Assembly (NCBI GenBank): GCA_016927565.1
Contig: JAFGMK010000003.1
Location: 1-43,206, forward strand
Direction: 5' to 3'
DNA length: 43,206 nt
From: Minisyncoccota bacterium
GTDB taxonomy: Bacteria; Patescibacteriota; Microgenomatia; PFEM01; JAFGMK01
Shown here: positions 8,804-17,580 of the stretch, piece after piece
Layout: each line of letters starts with the position of its first letter
Numbering within the stretch: position 1 is the stretch's first letter
Program-made: the position numbers and the translations under genes
Notes under the pieces: model-generated
Seen by the model: the letters and a program-made list of their open reading frames with translations, nothing else
Databases searched by the model: none
What the model was told of the DNA's origin: nothing

Positions 8804-10161
8804 AAAAGAATATGGCTGTTTTAGAACCGGTCATTGGTCTTGAGATTCACCTGGAATTGACTACCCGGCAAAAGATGTTTTGCCGCTGTCCGGCTGACCA
8901 TTTTGGCAAAGAGCCCAACACTCAGACCTGTCCGGTTTGTTTGGGATTGCCGGGAGCTTTGCCTTATCCCAATCAAAAGGCTATTGAGGATACGGTTCTT
9001 TTGGGTTTAGCCCTGGGTTGCCGGATTCCGAAAAAAGCTAAATTTGACCGGAAAAACTATTTTTATCCGGATCTGCCGAAAGGTTATCAAATCTCTCAGT
9101 ATGACCAGCCGTTCGCTCTCGGAGGAGGGCTCAAATTAAAAATTAAAAATGAAACATATAAGACTATCCGGATTAACCGGGTTCATTTGGAAGAAGACAC
9201 CGGTAAACTGGTCCATCGGTTGATTGGCGGCCGGGATTATTCCTTGATTGATTTTAACCGCTCCAGCGTTCCTTTGGTTGAGGTGGTTACCGAACCGGAC
9301 ATCGCCTCGATTGAAGAATTAATTGCTTTTGGCAAAAAAATTCACCAGCTGGTTCGTTATCTCGGAATTTCTCCGGCTGATATGCAGAAAGGGCAAATGC
9401 GGTTTGAGTTAAATCTCTCGATGAGACCAAGGGAAGATCGGAAATTGCCTGATTACCGGGTAGAAGTCAAGAACCTTAATTCATTCAAATTTTTAAAAGC
9501 CGCAGCCGAGTATGAAATTAAACGCCAAAGCCAGGCTTTAATCAGAGGCCAGAAGTTACTTCAGGAAACCAGAGGTTTTAATGAAAAGAAAATGATAACT
9601 TTTGCCCAGCGGAGCAAGGAAGAAGCTCATGACTACCGATATTTTCCCGAGGCAGATATTCCGCCGATTAGCTGGCCGGAATCAGCGATTCGGCGGATTA
9701 AAAAGCGGCTTCCCGAATTGCCGGAAGCTAAGCAGATCCGGTTTCAGAGGGATTTTAGACTGAATCCGGCTGAAGCTGAGAGGCTGACCCGGGAAAAAAG
9801 CCGGGCGGATTATTTTGAAAAAGCCGCCGTTGAGGCTTTAAGATTGAAGCTGGAACCGGCTAAAATTGCCCGAGCAATCATTAACAAAAGGATTGAAACT
9901 GCTCATTTTTCTCCGATCCAATTGGCCGAAAGAATCGCCGGCCAGCAAAAATTAAATAAGACGGGCCGTTCAGACACAACGGCTCTGGTAGAAAAGGTTT
10001 TAGCAAAGTATCCCGGCGAGGTTAATCGATATCGAGAGGGCAAGATCGGCCTGATACAGTTTTTTATCGGTCAAATAATGAAAGAATCCCGTGGATTAGC
10101 CGATCCGGAGATAACCAGGACAATCCTGCTAAAGAAATTGAACCAAGAACAAAATTTTTAA
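8800..10161 (+). CDS. gatB: Asp-tRNA(Asn)/Glu-tRNA(Gln) amidotransferase subunit B
   Basis: The protein of about 453 residues has the GatB kinase-like core: PVIGLEIHLELTT at the N-terminus, zinc cysteines in MFCRCPADHF and TCPVCLGLPGALP, FDRKNYFYPDLPKGYQISQ, and the helical/YqeY tail at the C-terminus. GatB activates the misacylated tRNA and transfers ammonia to it. I chose the ATG at 8800 because it overlaps the gatA stop (ATGA), like the other junctions in this operon. A GTG at 8776 would add eight residues that the family does not need. Confidence 0.94.
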   Translation: MKKNMAVLEPVIGLEIHLELTTRQKMFCRCPADHFGKEPNTQTCPVCLGLPGALPYPNQKAIEDTVLLGLALGCRIPKKAKFDRKNYFYPDLPKGYQISQYDQPFALGGGLKLKIKNETYKTIRINRVHLEEDTGKLVHRLIGGRDYSLIDFNRSSVPLVEVVTEPDIASIEELIAFGKKIHQLVRYLGISPADMQKGQMRFELNLSMRPREDRKLPDYRVEVKNLNSFKFLKAAAEYEIKRQSQALIRGQKLLQETRGFNEKKMITFAQRSKEEAHDYRYFPEADIPPISWPESAIRRIKKRLPELPEAKQIRFQRDFRLNPAEAERLTREKSRADYFEKAAVEALRLKLEPAKIARAIINKRIETAHFSPIQLAERIAGQQKLNKTGRSDTTALVEKVLAKYPGEVNRYREGKIGLIQFFIGQIMKESRGLADPEITRTILLKKLNQEQNF

Positions 10162-10173
10162 CTGATTGGATTT

Positions 10174-13100
10174 ATGTCCAAGTTTACCCATCTTCATGTT
10201 CACAGCGAGTATTCCCTTTTAGATGGCCTTTCTAAAATTAATCTCTTGGTTGATAAGGCAGTTGAGTACGGGATGAATTCCCTGGCCTTGACCGATCATG
10301 GGGTTATGTATGGGGCGGTTAAATTTTATTTAGCCTGTAAAGAAGCAGGGGTAAATCCAATTATCGGTTTTGAGGCTTATGTGGCGGCTCGTTCCCGTTT
10401 CGACAAGCAGGCTCGAGTCGATTCGGATCAATATCATTTAGTGCTTTTGGCTAAAAATGAGGCCGGCTACAAAAATCTGATGAGGCTTACCACTCTGGCC
10501 CATTTGGAGGGTTTTTATTACAAACCTCGAGTCGATTTTGAACTGCTGGAAAAGTATCATGAAGGCTTGATTGCTTTGAGCGCCTGTTTAAAAGGTCAGA
10601 TTCCGAGCTTGCTGCTTCAAGGCCAAAAAAAACAAGCGATAGAGAAGGCGCAAAAGCTGGTTGAGATTTTTGGCAAAGACTTTTATCTTGAACTTCAGCA
10701 TCATCCTCAGATTCCGGCTCAGGAAAAGGCCAATCAGGCGTTAATTAAGCTTTCCCGCGAATTAGGAATTCCCTTGGTGGCGACCAATGACGTTCACTAT
10801 GTTAATGCTGATGATGCTGAGGCTCAAGACGCTCTTTTGGCAGTGGGAACTCAGAAAATGATTGCTGACCAGAATCGGCTGACCATGCTCGATTCGCCTG
10901 ATTTCTACCTTCGGTCTCAGGAAGAGATGATAAAGCTTTTTAGCCGGGTTCCGGATGCGATCAAAAATACGCAAAAAATTGCCCGCGCTTGTTCTTTGGA
11001 AATCCCGATTGGTCAATGGATCCTGCCAGCCTATCCCCTGGCCGAAAATGAAACCGCTGAAGAACATTTGCGGAAAATGGCTTTTGAAAGAATTAAAACC
11101 CGGTTCAAAAAAGTTACCTCCGAAATAAAAGAAAGACTGAATTATGAATTAGGAATTATTTCCAATAAAGGTTTTGCCACTTATTTTCTGATTGTTCAGG
11201 ATTTTGTTAATTGGGCCAAGAGGGAAAAGATTCGGGTTGGTCCCGGCCGGGGTTCAGTTGCCGGTTCGTTGGTTTCTTATGCTTTGAGAATTACCTCAGT
11301 TGATCCTTTAAAACACAATATTCCTTTTGAACGATTTATGAATCCTGAACGGCCCTCGCCGCCGGATATTGACCTTGATTTTGCTGATGACCGGCGGGAT
11401 GAAGTGATTGGGTATGTGACTCAAAAATACGGTCGGGATAAAGTTGCTCAGATCATTACCTTTGGGACGATGGAAGCCCGGCAGGCAATTCGGGATATTG
11501 GCCGGGTGATGGGAATGCCGTACAGCGATCCGGATCAGATTGCCAAACTGATTCCCTCTAAAACCACCATTGCTGAAGCGATTAAAACCATTCCCGAACT
11601 GGAGCGCTTCTATGCTCAGGAAAAGTACCGGAAACTCTTGGACTTAGCCCAGAGAGTGGAAGGAATTTCCCGCCACGCCTCAGTTCATGCCGCCGGCGTT
11701 GTTGTAGCCGATAAACCGTTGACTGAATATTGTCCTCTTCAAAAAGAGGCCAAAGGTGAAAAAATTGTCACTCAATATGATATGTATGTTCTTGATTTGA
11801 ATGTCACTGACAAGGCCATCGGCCTTTTAAAAATTGACTTTTTGGGATTGAGAAATTTGACTATCCTGGAACGGGCCCGGGAATATATCAAAGCAGTCCG
11901 CGGTGAAGAAATTGACATTTCTGAAATTCCCCTTGATGATCGGGCCACTTTTGAGAAGGTAATTATTCCGGGAGAAACAACCGGTGTTTTCCAGCTGGAA
12001 AGTGCCGGAATGAGAAGAGTTGCCCGGAAATTAAAGCCCAACCTTTTTTCGGATATTGCTGCCATGGTGGCCCTTTACCGGCCTGGACCGATGCAGTTTA
12101 TTGATGAATTTATTGCCGGCAAAAATAACCCGGCGCTAGTCAAATATCCCCATCCGGATTTAAAGCCGGTCCTGGCGGAAACTTACGGGATTGCCGTTTA
12201 CCAGGAACAGTGTTTGCAGATTGCCAATGTTATGGGCAAATATAGCTTGGGAGAGGCCGATATTCTTCGTCGGGCGATTGGAAAAAAGAAGATCTCAATT
12301 ATGAATAAGGAAAAAATTAAGTTTGTTCGTCAAGCCCAGGAGGCTGGCTATAAAAAAGAGGTGGCCGAAAATGTCTGGGGATTAATTGAGCGTTTTGCCG
12401 GTTATGGCTTTAATAAGGCTCATTCAACTTGCTATGCAATGATTGCCTATCAGACAGCCTACCTTAAGGCTCATTATCCGATTGAGTTTATGGCTGCTCT
12501 TTTAACGGTTGAGTCTTCAAGTTCATCAGGGCCGGCTAAAGATGAAAAGCTGACTCAGGCAGTAGTCGAATGCCGGCGTTTGGGTATTTTAGTTTTGCCG
12601 CCTGATATTAATGCCTCAAAAACCGATTTTACTGTCGAAGAAGAGCCCCGTTCTTTCGAGAATCGGGCGATCCGCTTTGGCTTGGGAGCGATTAAAAATG
12701 TCGGTGAAGCGGCAATAGGGGCAATTCTTAAAGCCAGGGAAATGGGTAATTTTCAGTCTTTAACTGATTTTTGCCAGCGCGTTGATGCTCAGAAGGTAAA
12801 CAAAAAGGTGCTGGAAAGCTTGATTAAAGTGGGGGCCATGGACAGCTTCGGAAAACGGGCGCCAATGCTTTCAGTTTTGGAGCAGATCAGAAGTCGGGGG
12901 GCTACGATTCAAAAGCAGCGGCGTAATGGTCAAGGTAGTTTTTTCGACCAGCGACAATCGGCGGATTCGGGTTTAAAAATAGAAGATAATCTCCCTGAAA
13001 TTCAAGAGTTTCCCCGGAGTGAGCTTTTGAGCTTGGAAAGAAATCTTCTCGGGTTTTATTTAACCGAGCACCCTTTATCTTCGGCTCTTTCTCTTTTAGA

Positions 13101-13635
13101 CCGGCATCGGACTCATAAATTATTTGAAATCACTCAGCAGGATGAAGTGGGACAGCGGGTAAAAGTAGGAGGAATGATCAGTGATGTCCGGATTGTCGTT
13201 ACTCGCAAAACCTCGGAGGAAATGGCCTTTATTAAACTGGAGGATGATACGGCCAGTTTAGAAGCCGTGGTTTTTCCCAAAACTTTTGCTTCGACGCGGG
13301 ATTATTGGACTAAGGAAAAAATTGTTTTGCTTGAAGGCAAGGTTGAATCTCGGGAGGATGCGATTTCTTTGATCGTCGATTCGGCCTCGCTTCTATCGGA
13401 AACCGATTCTGATCAGCTGGTTGAAAAGTTTGATTTTGAGATCAGGCTGCCGGCTTCAGTGTCTCCCAAGAAGCTGGTGGTTTTAAATGATTTATTAAAG
13501 AACAATCGGGGAAGCAAGAAGGCAGTTCTTATTTTTGCCGATGGTTCGGGAAGTGTTCGGCGGATGCCTCTCCCGTACAGAATTGATTATAGCCAGGAAT
13601 TAGCCTCAAGAATAAAACAAATTATCGGGGATTGA
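10174..13635 (+). CDS. dnaE: DNA polymerase III alpha subunit
   Basis: The 1153-residue protein is full length for DnaE1-type polymerases. It starts with the PHP domain (HLHVHSEYSLLDG, LTDHGVMYGAVKFY), followed by the polymerase core with GPGRGSVAGSLVSYAL and the catalytic PDIDLDFADDRRDEV (about residue 396). Later come the fingers (YQEQCLQIANVMGKYSLGEAD, RRAIGKKK), the helix-hairpin-helix region, and a C-terminal OB-fold (VGGMISDVRIVVTRKT, about 1000). It carries out chromosomal replication in the cytoplasm. It begins 12 nt after gatB, so it may share the gat transcript. Confidence 0.96.
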   Translation: MSKFTHLHVHSEYSLLDGLSKINLLVDKAVEYGMNSLALTDHGVMYGAVKFYLACKEAGVNPIIGFEAYVAARSRFDKQARVDSDQYHLVLLAKNEAGYKNLMRLTTLAHLEGFYYKPRVDFELLEKYHEGLIALSACLKGQIPSLLLQGQKKQAIEKAQKLVEIFGKDFYLELQHHPQIPAQEKANQALIKLSRELGIPLVATNDVHYVNADDAEAQDALLAVGTQKMIADQNRLTMLDSPDFYLRSQEEMIKLFSRVPDAIKNTQKIARACSLEIPIGQWILPAYPLAENETAEEHLRKMAFERIKTRFKKVTSEIKERLNYELGIISNKGFATYFLIVQDFVNWAKREKIRVGPGRGSVAGSLVSYALRITSVDPLKHNIPFERFMNPERPSPPDIDLDFADDRRDEVIGYVTQKYGRDKVAQIITFGTMEARQAIRDIGRVMGMPYSDPDQIAKLIPSKTTIAEAIKTIPELERFYAQEKYRKLLDLAQRVEGISRHASVHAAGVVVADKPLTEYCPLQKEAKGEKIVTQYDMYVLDLNVTDKAIGLLKIDFLGLRNLTILERAREYIKAVRGEEIDISEIPLDDRATFEKVIIPGETTGVFQLESAGMRRVARKLKPNLFSDIAAMVALYRPGPMQFIDEFIAGKNNPALVKYPHPDLKPVLAETYGIAVYQEQCLQIANVMGKYSLGEADILRRAIGKKKISIMNKEKIKFVRQAQEAGYKKEVAENVWGLIERFAGYGFNKAHSTCYAMIAYQTAYLKAHYPIEFMAALLTVESSSSSGPAKDEKLTQAVVECRRLGILVLPPDINASKTDFTVEEEPRSFENRAIRFGLGAIKNVGEAAIGAILKAREMGNFQSLTDFCQRVDAQKVNKKVLESLIKVGAMDSFGKRAPMLSVLEQIRSRGATIQKQRRNGQGSFFDQRQSADSGLKIEDNLPEIQEFPRSELLSLERNLLGFYLTEHPLSSALSLLDRHRTHKLFEITQQDEVGQRVKVGGMISDVRIVVTRKTSEEMAFIKLEDDTASLEAVVFPKTFASTRDYWTKEKIVLLEGKVESREDAISLIVDSASLLSETDSDQLVEKFDFEIRLPASVSPKKLVVLNDLLKNNRGSKKAVLIFADGSGSVRRMPLPYRIDYSQELASRIKQIIGD

Positions 13636-13660
13636 ATAATTTAGCCGGAGTTGTTAGAAT
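13632..13660 (+). promoter_or_regulatory. Promoter of rplS
   Basis: TTGAAT (13632-13637, overlapping the dnaE stop), a 17-nt spacer and TAGAAT (13655-13660) form a good promoter. The same two hexamers and the same spacing recur before the ABC transporter operon at 14413-14441. The leader to the rplS ATG would be about 36 nt. Confidence 0.6.
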
Positions 13661-13702
13661 TAGATCCGGTTTAACTAAGATAATAAAAAAAGCGAACAGC
13701 TT

Positions 13703-14107
13703 ATGGCAATCGAGGTTAAGATTAAAGATCAGTTCATCAGAATTGGCGATCTCGTCCGAGTGAGTACCTTGCTGGTTGAGAAAGGCAAAAGCCGTTCTTA
13801 TGTTTTTGAAGGATTGGTAATCGCTATTAAAGGCCGGCATCCGAATAAAACTTTCCGGGTGCGGCGAATCGCGGTTGGCCGGGTAGGAGTAGAGAGGATC
13901 TGGCCGGTTGAGTCTCCCTGGATTAAAAAGGTTGAAGTAGTCAGACGGGGAAAGGTGAGACGGTCGAAACTTTATTATTTGAGAGACCGGAAGGGTCGGG
14001 CGGCTTTGAAGGTTAAGACAAAGGAGCCGGTTAAAAAAGAGAAAAGTGAGGCGCCAACAGCGCGGTCGCCAAGGCGAAAGCCGGGCAGTAAAATATCTTC
14101 AAAATAA
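13703..14107 (+). CDS. rplS: 50S ribosomal protein L19
   Basis: The 134-residue protein shows the L19 family core: IGDLVRVSTLLVEKGKSRSYVFEGLVIA, NKTFRVRRIAVGRVGVERIWPVESPWI, and VVRRGKVRRSKLYYLRDRKGRAA. L19 sits at the 30S-50S interface of the ribosome. It is about 15-20 residues longer than typical L19 because of a Lys/Ser/Pro/Arg-rich tail. That tail is encoded in the 62 nt that also encode the start of the downstream nuclease gene in another frame, so the extension and the overlap are the same piece of DNA. Confidence 0.95.
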   Translation: MAIEVKIKDQFIRIGDLVRVSTLLVEKGKSRSYVFEGLVIAIKGRHPNKTFRVRRIAVGRVGVERIWPVESPWIKKVEVVRRGKVRRSKLYYLRDRKGRAALKVKTKEPVKKEKSEAPTARSPRRKPGSKISSK

Positions 14108-14405
14108 GGGCTATCGGATTTTGGCCCGGAATTTTTCTTATTTGGGGGGGGAAATTGATTTGGTGGCTCTTGAGGGAGAGGATTTGGTTTTTGTCGAGGT
14201 CAAAACCCGCCGGGGAGACCTTTTCGGCCGTCCTGAAGAGGCGGTAACGCCGGCTAAGATCAGACAGATCCGGAAAGCGGGATATTTTTTTCACAACCAG
14301 TATGCCGGTTTACCCGAAAGCTTAAGGATTGATGTGGTCAGTATTATTTTGACTGAGAATAACACTTTAGGGGAAATCAGGATTTTTAAGAACGTAACTC
14401 GCTGA
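14046..14405 (+). CDS. YraN/UPF0102 family endonuclease-like protein
   Basis: The 119-residue protein has the UPF0102 pattern: a basic start with GRQGE, then YLQNKGYRILARNFSYLGGEIDLVA, and VFVEVKTRRGDLFGRPEEAV. The GGEIDLVA...FVEVKTR stretch is a PD-(D/E)XK nuclease motif, and the family resembles Holliday-junction resolvase folds. The GTG start at 14046 gives the usual family N-terminus, so the 62-nt overlap with rplS seems genuine. YraN-type genes often sit near rplS and rnhB in other bacteria. Confidence 0.9.
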   Translation: MRRQQRGRQGESRAVKYLQNKGYRILARNFSYLGGEIDLVALEGEDLVFVEVKTRRGDLFGRPEEAVTPAKIRQIRKAGYFFHNQYAGLPESLRIDVVSIILTENNTLGEIRIFKNVTR

Positions 14406-14412
14406 AATCTCC

Positions 14413-14441
14413 TTGAATCTTTTTTTTTGTTTAGGTAGAAT
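14413..14441 (+). promoter_or_regulatory. Promoter of the ABC transporter operon, leaderless
   Basis: TTGAAT (14413-14418), a 17-nt spacer and TAGAAT (14436-14441) lie only 8 nt before the ATG at 14450. A start 6-8 nt after the -10 box would place the mRNA 5' end at or next to the ATG. There is no Shine-Dalgarno sequence. Confidence 0.6.
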
Positions 14442-14449
14442 AGATTCTT

Positions 14450-15376
14450 ATGATCCAGCTTCAACATGTCACTAAGCAGTTTGGCCAGGCAGTCGCGGTC
14501 GAAGATTTTTCTTTAAAAATCGGCGAAGGGGAAATAATCGGTTTTTTAGGCCCGAATGGAGCCGGTAAGACCACCACTATCCGAATGATGGCCGGGGTTC
14601 TGCCTCCCAGCAAAGGCAAAGTTATTATTGACGGTAAACAATTAATTCAGAAATCTCAGTCGATCAAAACGAAGATCGGTTATTTGCCGGAAAATAATCC
14701 GCTTTATGAGGAATTGACCGTCGAGGAATACTTGAAATTTTGGTTGAAAGTGAAAGGAATTTTTCCGGCAGAGCAGAAAAAAGCGCTTAGTTTTGTAATT
14801 AAAGGAACCGGTTTGGGGCCGGTTTACTATCGTTTGATTGGCGAACTCTCAAAAGGTTTCCGTCAACGGGTCGGCTTAGCGCAGGCAATCCTCAGCCGGC
14901 CGCAAATTTTACTGCTCGACGAGCCGACTGAAGGTTTGGATCCTAACCAGCGTCGGGAAATGCATGCTTTAATTAAAGAATTAGGAAAAAGAAAAACAGT
15001 AATCATTTGTTCTCATGTCCTTTCGGAGGTAACGAGGATGTGCAATCGGTTGGTGATTATCCATCGCGGGAAATTGGTGGCTGACGGGAGTCCTGATAGT
15101 TTGAGCAAGGCCGCCAGCGGCCAGCAGATAATCGAGGTTGAATTGACCGGAAATAAAATTCTCTCTCAAATCAAAGGTTTGTCCGGGGTGGATGAAGTGG
15201 TGGAAGATAAGGCCAGAGGAGAAAATGGTCAATATCTGGTGGTTAAATCGGCTGATAAAAAAGATCTGAGACCGGCCATTTTTTCTCTGGTCAAAAAAAA
15301 TCGCTGGCAGCTTTGGACTTTGGTTAAAAAACAGATTGAAATTGAAGATATTTTTGCTCAATTAACCACCTCATGA
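14450..15376 (+). CDS. ABC transporter ATP-binding protein (GldA-like)
   Basis: The 308-residue ATPase has Walker A (GPNGAGKTTT, about residues 33-42), a Q-loop (LPENNPLYEELT), a signature (ELSKGFRQRVGLAQA), Walker B (ILLLDEPTEGLDP) and an H-loop (ICSHVLSEV). A C-terminal DUF4162-like extension follows. It belongs to the ABC-2 export class. It is first in a three-gene operon with a GldF-GldG fusion and a DUF4340 protein, overlapping the next gene by 4 nt. The Gld set is needed for gliding in Bacteroidetes, but related sets occur widely and the substrate is unknown. Confidence 0.92.
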   Translation: MIQLQHVTKQFGQAVAVEDFSLKIGEGEIIGFLGPNGAGKTTTIRMMAGVLPPSKGKVIIDGKQLIQKSQSIKTKIGYLPENNPLYEELTVEEYLKFWLKVKGIFPAEQKKALSFVIKGTGLGPVYYRLIGELSKGFRQRVGLAQAILSRPQILLLDEPTEGLDPNQRREMHALIKELGKRKTVIICSHVLSEVTRMCNRLVIIHRGKLVADGSPDSLSKAASGQQIIEVELTGNKILSQIKGLSGVDEVVEDKARGENGQYLVVKSADKKDLRPAIFSLVKKNRWQLWTLVKKQIEIEDIFAQLTTS

Positions 15377-17580
15377 AAAAAAGAAACATTTTTATTATTG
15401 CCGGAAAAGAGCTTTTTAGCTACCTGAATAGCAGTGCAGCTTATGTGGTGGCGGTGGTTTTCCTGCTTTTATCGACTTTTTTGTTTTTCCGAACGGCTTA
15501 TTTGTCAGGTGAAGCCAATCTCCGGCCTTTTTTTGAGATTCTGCCTTGGTTTTTGATCTTTATCACTCCGGCGCTGGCGATGCGGACAATTTTATCCGAA
15601 AAAGAGAAAAAAACTTGGGAACTGTTGATGGCCCATCCGCTCTCGGAAATGGAGATTGTTGCCGGCAAGTTTTTCGGAGCTTTGTTTTTTTTGATTCTTG
15701 TTCTGGTTTCGACCTTGTTTTTGCCGCTTTCAATGTCTTTTTTCGCTTCGCTTGACCCGGGAATGATTTTGGCCCAGTACTTAGGAGCTATTTTTGCCTC
15801 CGGCCTTTTTTTGGCCGTTGGAATGGCCGCTTCGGCGTTGACTAACAGCGCCGTAGCAAGTTTTCTTTTAGGCGGAATGATGAACTTTTCTCTGGTGCTT
15901 TTGGGATTGGAGATGGTAGTTCTGGCTTTGCCGGCGCCTCTTAATCAGCTGGCTCAGGAATTAGCGGTTCTGCCTCATGTCACCAGCGTGGCTAGAGGAT
16001 TGATAGATTTGCGGGATTTGTTGTATTTTATAACCGGAACCCTGGTTTTTTTAAGCATCGTTGTTTTTCGTCTTAAAAAAGAATGGTTTTTGGAAAATCC
16101 GTCTGAGAAGAAGAAGCTGACGCTTGGGCTCAGTCTGATCGGGGCAGTAGTCGTGGTTTTAAATCTGGTGATGCTAAGCTATCCTTTGCGACTGGATTTA
16201 ACGCAAGGCCGGCAGTACAGCTTAAGTAGTGGAACTAAAACAATTATCCGCCAGCTGCCTGACGTTTTGAAAATCAAAGTTTTTGTTTCCCGGGACCTTC
16301 CCGGTCCGATCCGGACTACTTTCAAAACGGTTGAGGATCTTTTAAAAGACTATCAACGCCAGAGTGACAGAGTTAGTTTGGAAAAACTTTACCCGGATAT
16401 CGATTCCGAGGCAAGGGAGGCCGCTTTAGCCGCAGGAATTCAGGAGGTGGCTTTCAATCGGATTGCCGCCGGAAGGTTTGAGGTCCAGGCAGGATTTTTG
16501 GGGATTGAACTCCGGTTTGGCGACAAAACCGAAACCATTCCCTTTGTGGAAAATACGGCTAATTTGGAATATGAAATTTCCAGAAAAATTCAAAAGCTGG
16601 CCGGAGACAGAGAAAAAACAATCGGCTGGTACGATCCGGGATTATCCCAAAGTTATCAGGCTCTGCGCCAGGCGCTGGAAACCCAGTATCAAGTAAAAAC
16701 TCTCTTCTTGGAGGAAGCGGAAAAAATTGAAACGGATCTGCTTTTATTACTCGGCGGCCCCGGAGAAGCCGGAGCTACCGCTTCAGCCGCGGTTGCTGAT
16801 TTTGTCAAAGAAAAAGGAAAAGCGGTTTTCTTTCTTGATAAGGTCGAAGTTAATGTTCAGACGGGAACTGCCAGTGCTGTTAAAACAGGACTTGAAGAAA
16901 TTCTGGCGGGTTTTGGTTTGTCTTTAAGAGATGATTTGGTTTATGATTTGCGGCTGGGTGAGGTAATTGCTCTTAATTCAGGGGGAGTTCGTTATTTAAG
17001 AACTTATCCTTTTTGGTTTAGAGCTTTGCCGGTTAAAAATGATTTTGCTCCTCTTTCGGGGATTGAAAGCATAGCGTTATCTTGGCCCAGCTCGATCCAA
17101 ATTGAGAGTAAAGCCGGCTTCACTTACCGGAGATTGCTTCAGGGCAGTCCTGCCGCCGGCCGTCAGGAAGGAATGTTTTCGATTATGCCTGACCAAATTG
17201 AGACTCTTCCGGAACCATCCCGGGAAGAAATTCTTTTGGGGGCGGCTGTTTCCAGCGAAGCCGGAGATCAGCGGCTGGTCTTGATTGGTGATAGTGACTT
17301 TTTAGCCGATGACTTTGCTCAACAAGCGCCGGAAAACATTGCTTTGGCCAGCAGCTTGATTGACTGGGTAATGGCTGATCCTGCTCTGGCTTCAATTCGG
17401 GCATCGAGCTTGGGCCGGAGCGTTTTCCAGTTTTCCAATGATATCCAGCCGATTTTGCTTCAATATATCAATATTTTTCTTCCGCCGTTTTTAATCGCCG
17501 GTTTTGGGGCTTTTTGGCTGACCAAGCGTAAAAGACTGAGCCGGCGGGAATTTAAAATTAAGGATTTGGAAAAAAAATGA
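15373..17580 (+). CDS. ABC-2 permease fused to a GldG-like substrate domain
   Basis: This 735-residue protein joins two parts that are often separate. Residues about 1-240 form an ABC-2 permease with six hydrophobic segments and the conserved ILSEKEKKTWELLMAHPLS loop (GldF-like). After another hydrophobic segment (about 250-270), a GldG-like domain starts at RLDLTQGRQYSLSSGTK and runs to about 690, ending with a final transmembrane segment and a basic tail. The GldG part has the usual nucleotide-free amidotransferase-like fold region (LLLLGGPGEAG). ATGA overlaps on both sides couple it to the ATPase and the DUF4340 gene. It is inferred to be an envelope exporter or remodelling complex. Confidence 0.88.
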   Translation: MKKRNIFIIAGKELFSYLNSSAAYVVAVVFLLLSTFLFFRTAYLSGEANLRPFFEILPWFLIFITPALAMRTILSEKEKKTWELLMAHPLSEMEIVAGKFFGALFFLILVLVSTLFLPLSMSFFASLDPGMILAQYLGAIFASGLFLAVGMAASALTNSAVASFLLGGMMNFSLVLLGLEMVVLALPAPLNQLAQELAVLPHVTSVARGLIDLRDLLYFITGTLVFLSIVVFRLKKEWFLENPSEKKKLTLGLSLIGAVVVVLNLVMLSYPLRLDLTQGRQYSLSSGTKTIIRQLPDVLKIKVFVSRDLPGPIRTTFKTVEDLLKDYQRQSDRVSLEKLYPDIDSEAREAALAAGIQEVAFNRIAAGRFEVQAGFLGIELRFGDKTETIPFVENTANLEYEISRKIQKLAGDREKTIGWYDPGLSQSYQALRQALETQYQVKTLFLEEAEKIETDLLLLLGGPGEAGATASAAVADFVKEKGKAVFFLDKVEVNVQTGTASAVKTGLEEILAGFGLSLRDDLVYDLRLGEVIALNSGGVRYLRTYPFWFRALPVKNDFAPLSGIESIALSWPSSIQIESKAGFTYRRLLQGSPAAGRQEGMFSIMPDQIETLPEPSREEILLGAAVSSEAGDQRLVLIGDSDFLADDFAQQAPENIALASSLIDWVMADPALASIRASSLGRSVFQFSNDIQPILLQYINIFLPPFLIAGFGAFWLTKRKRLSRREFKIKDLEKK

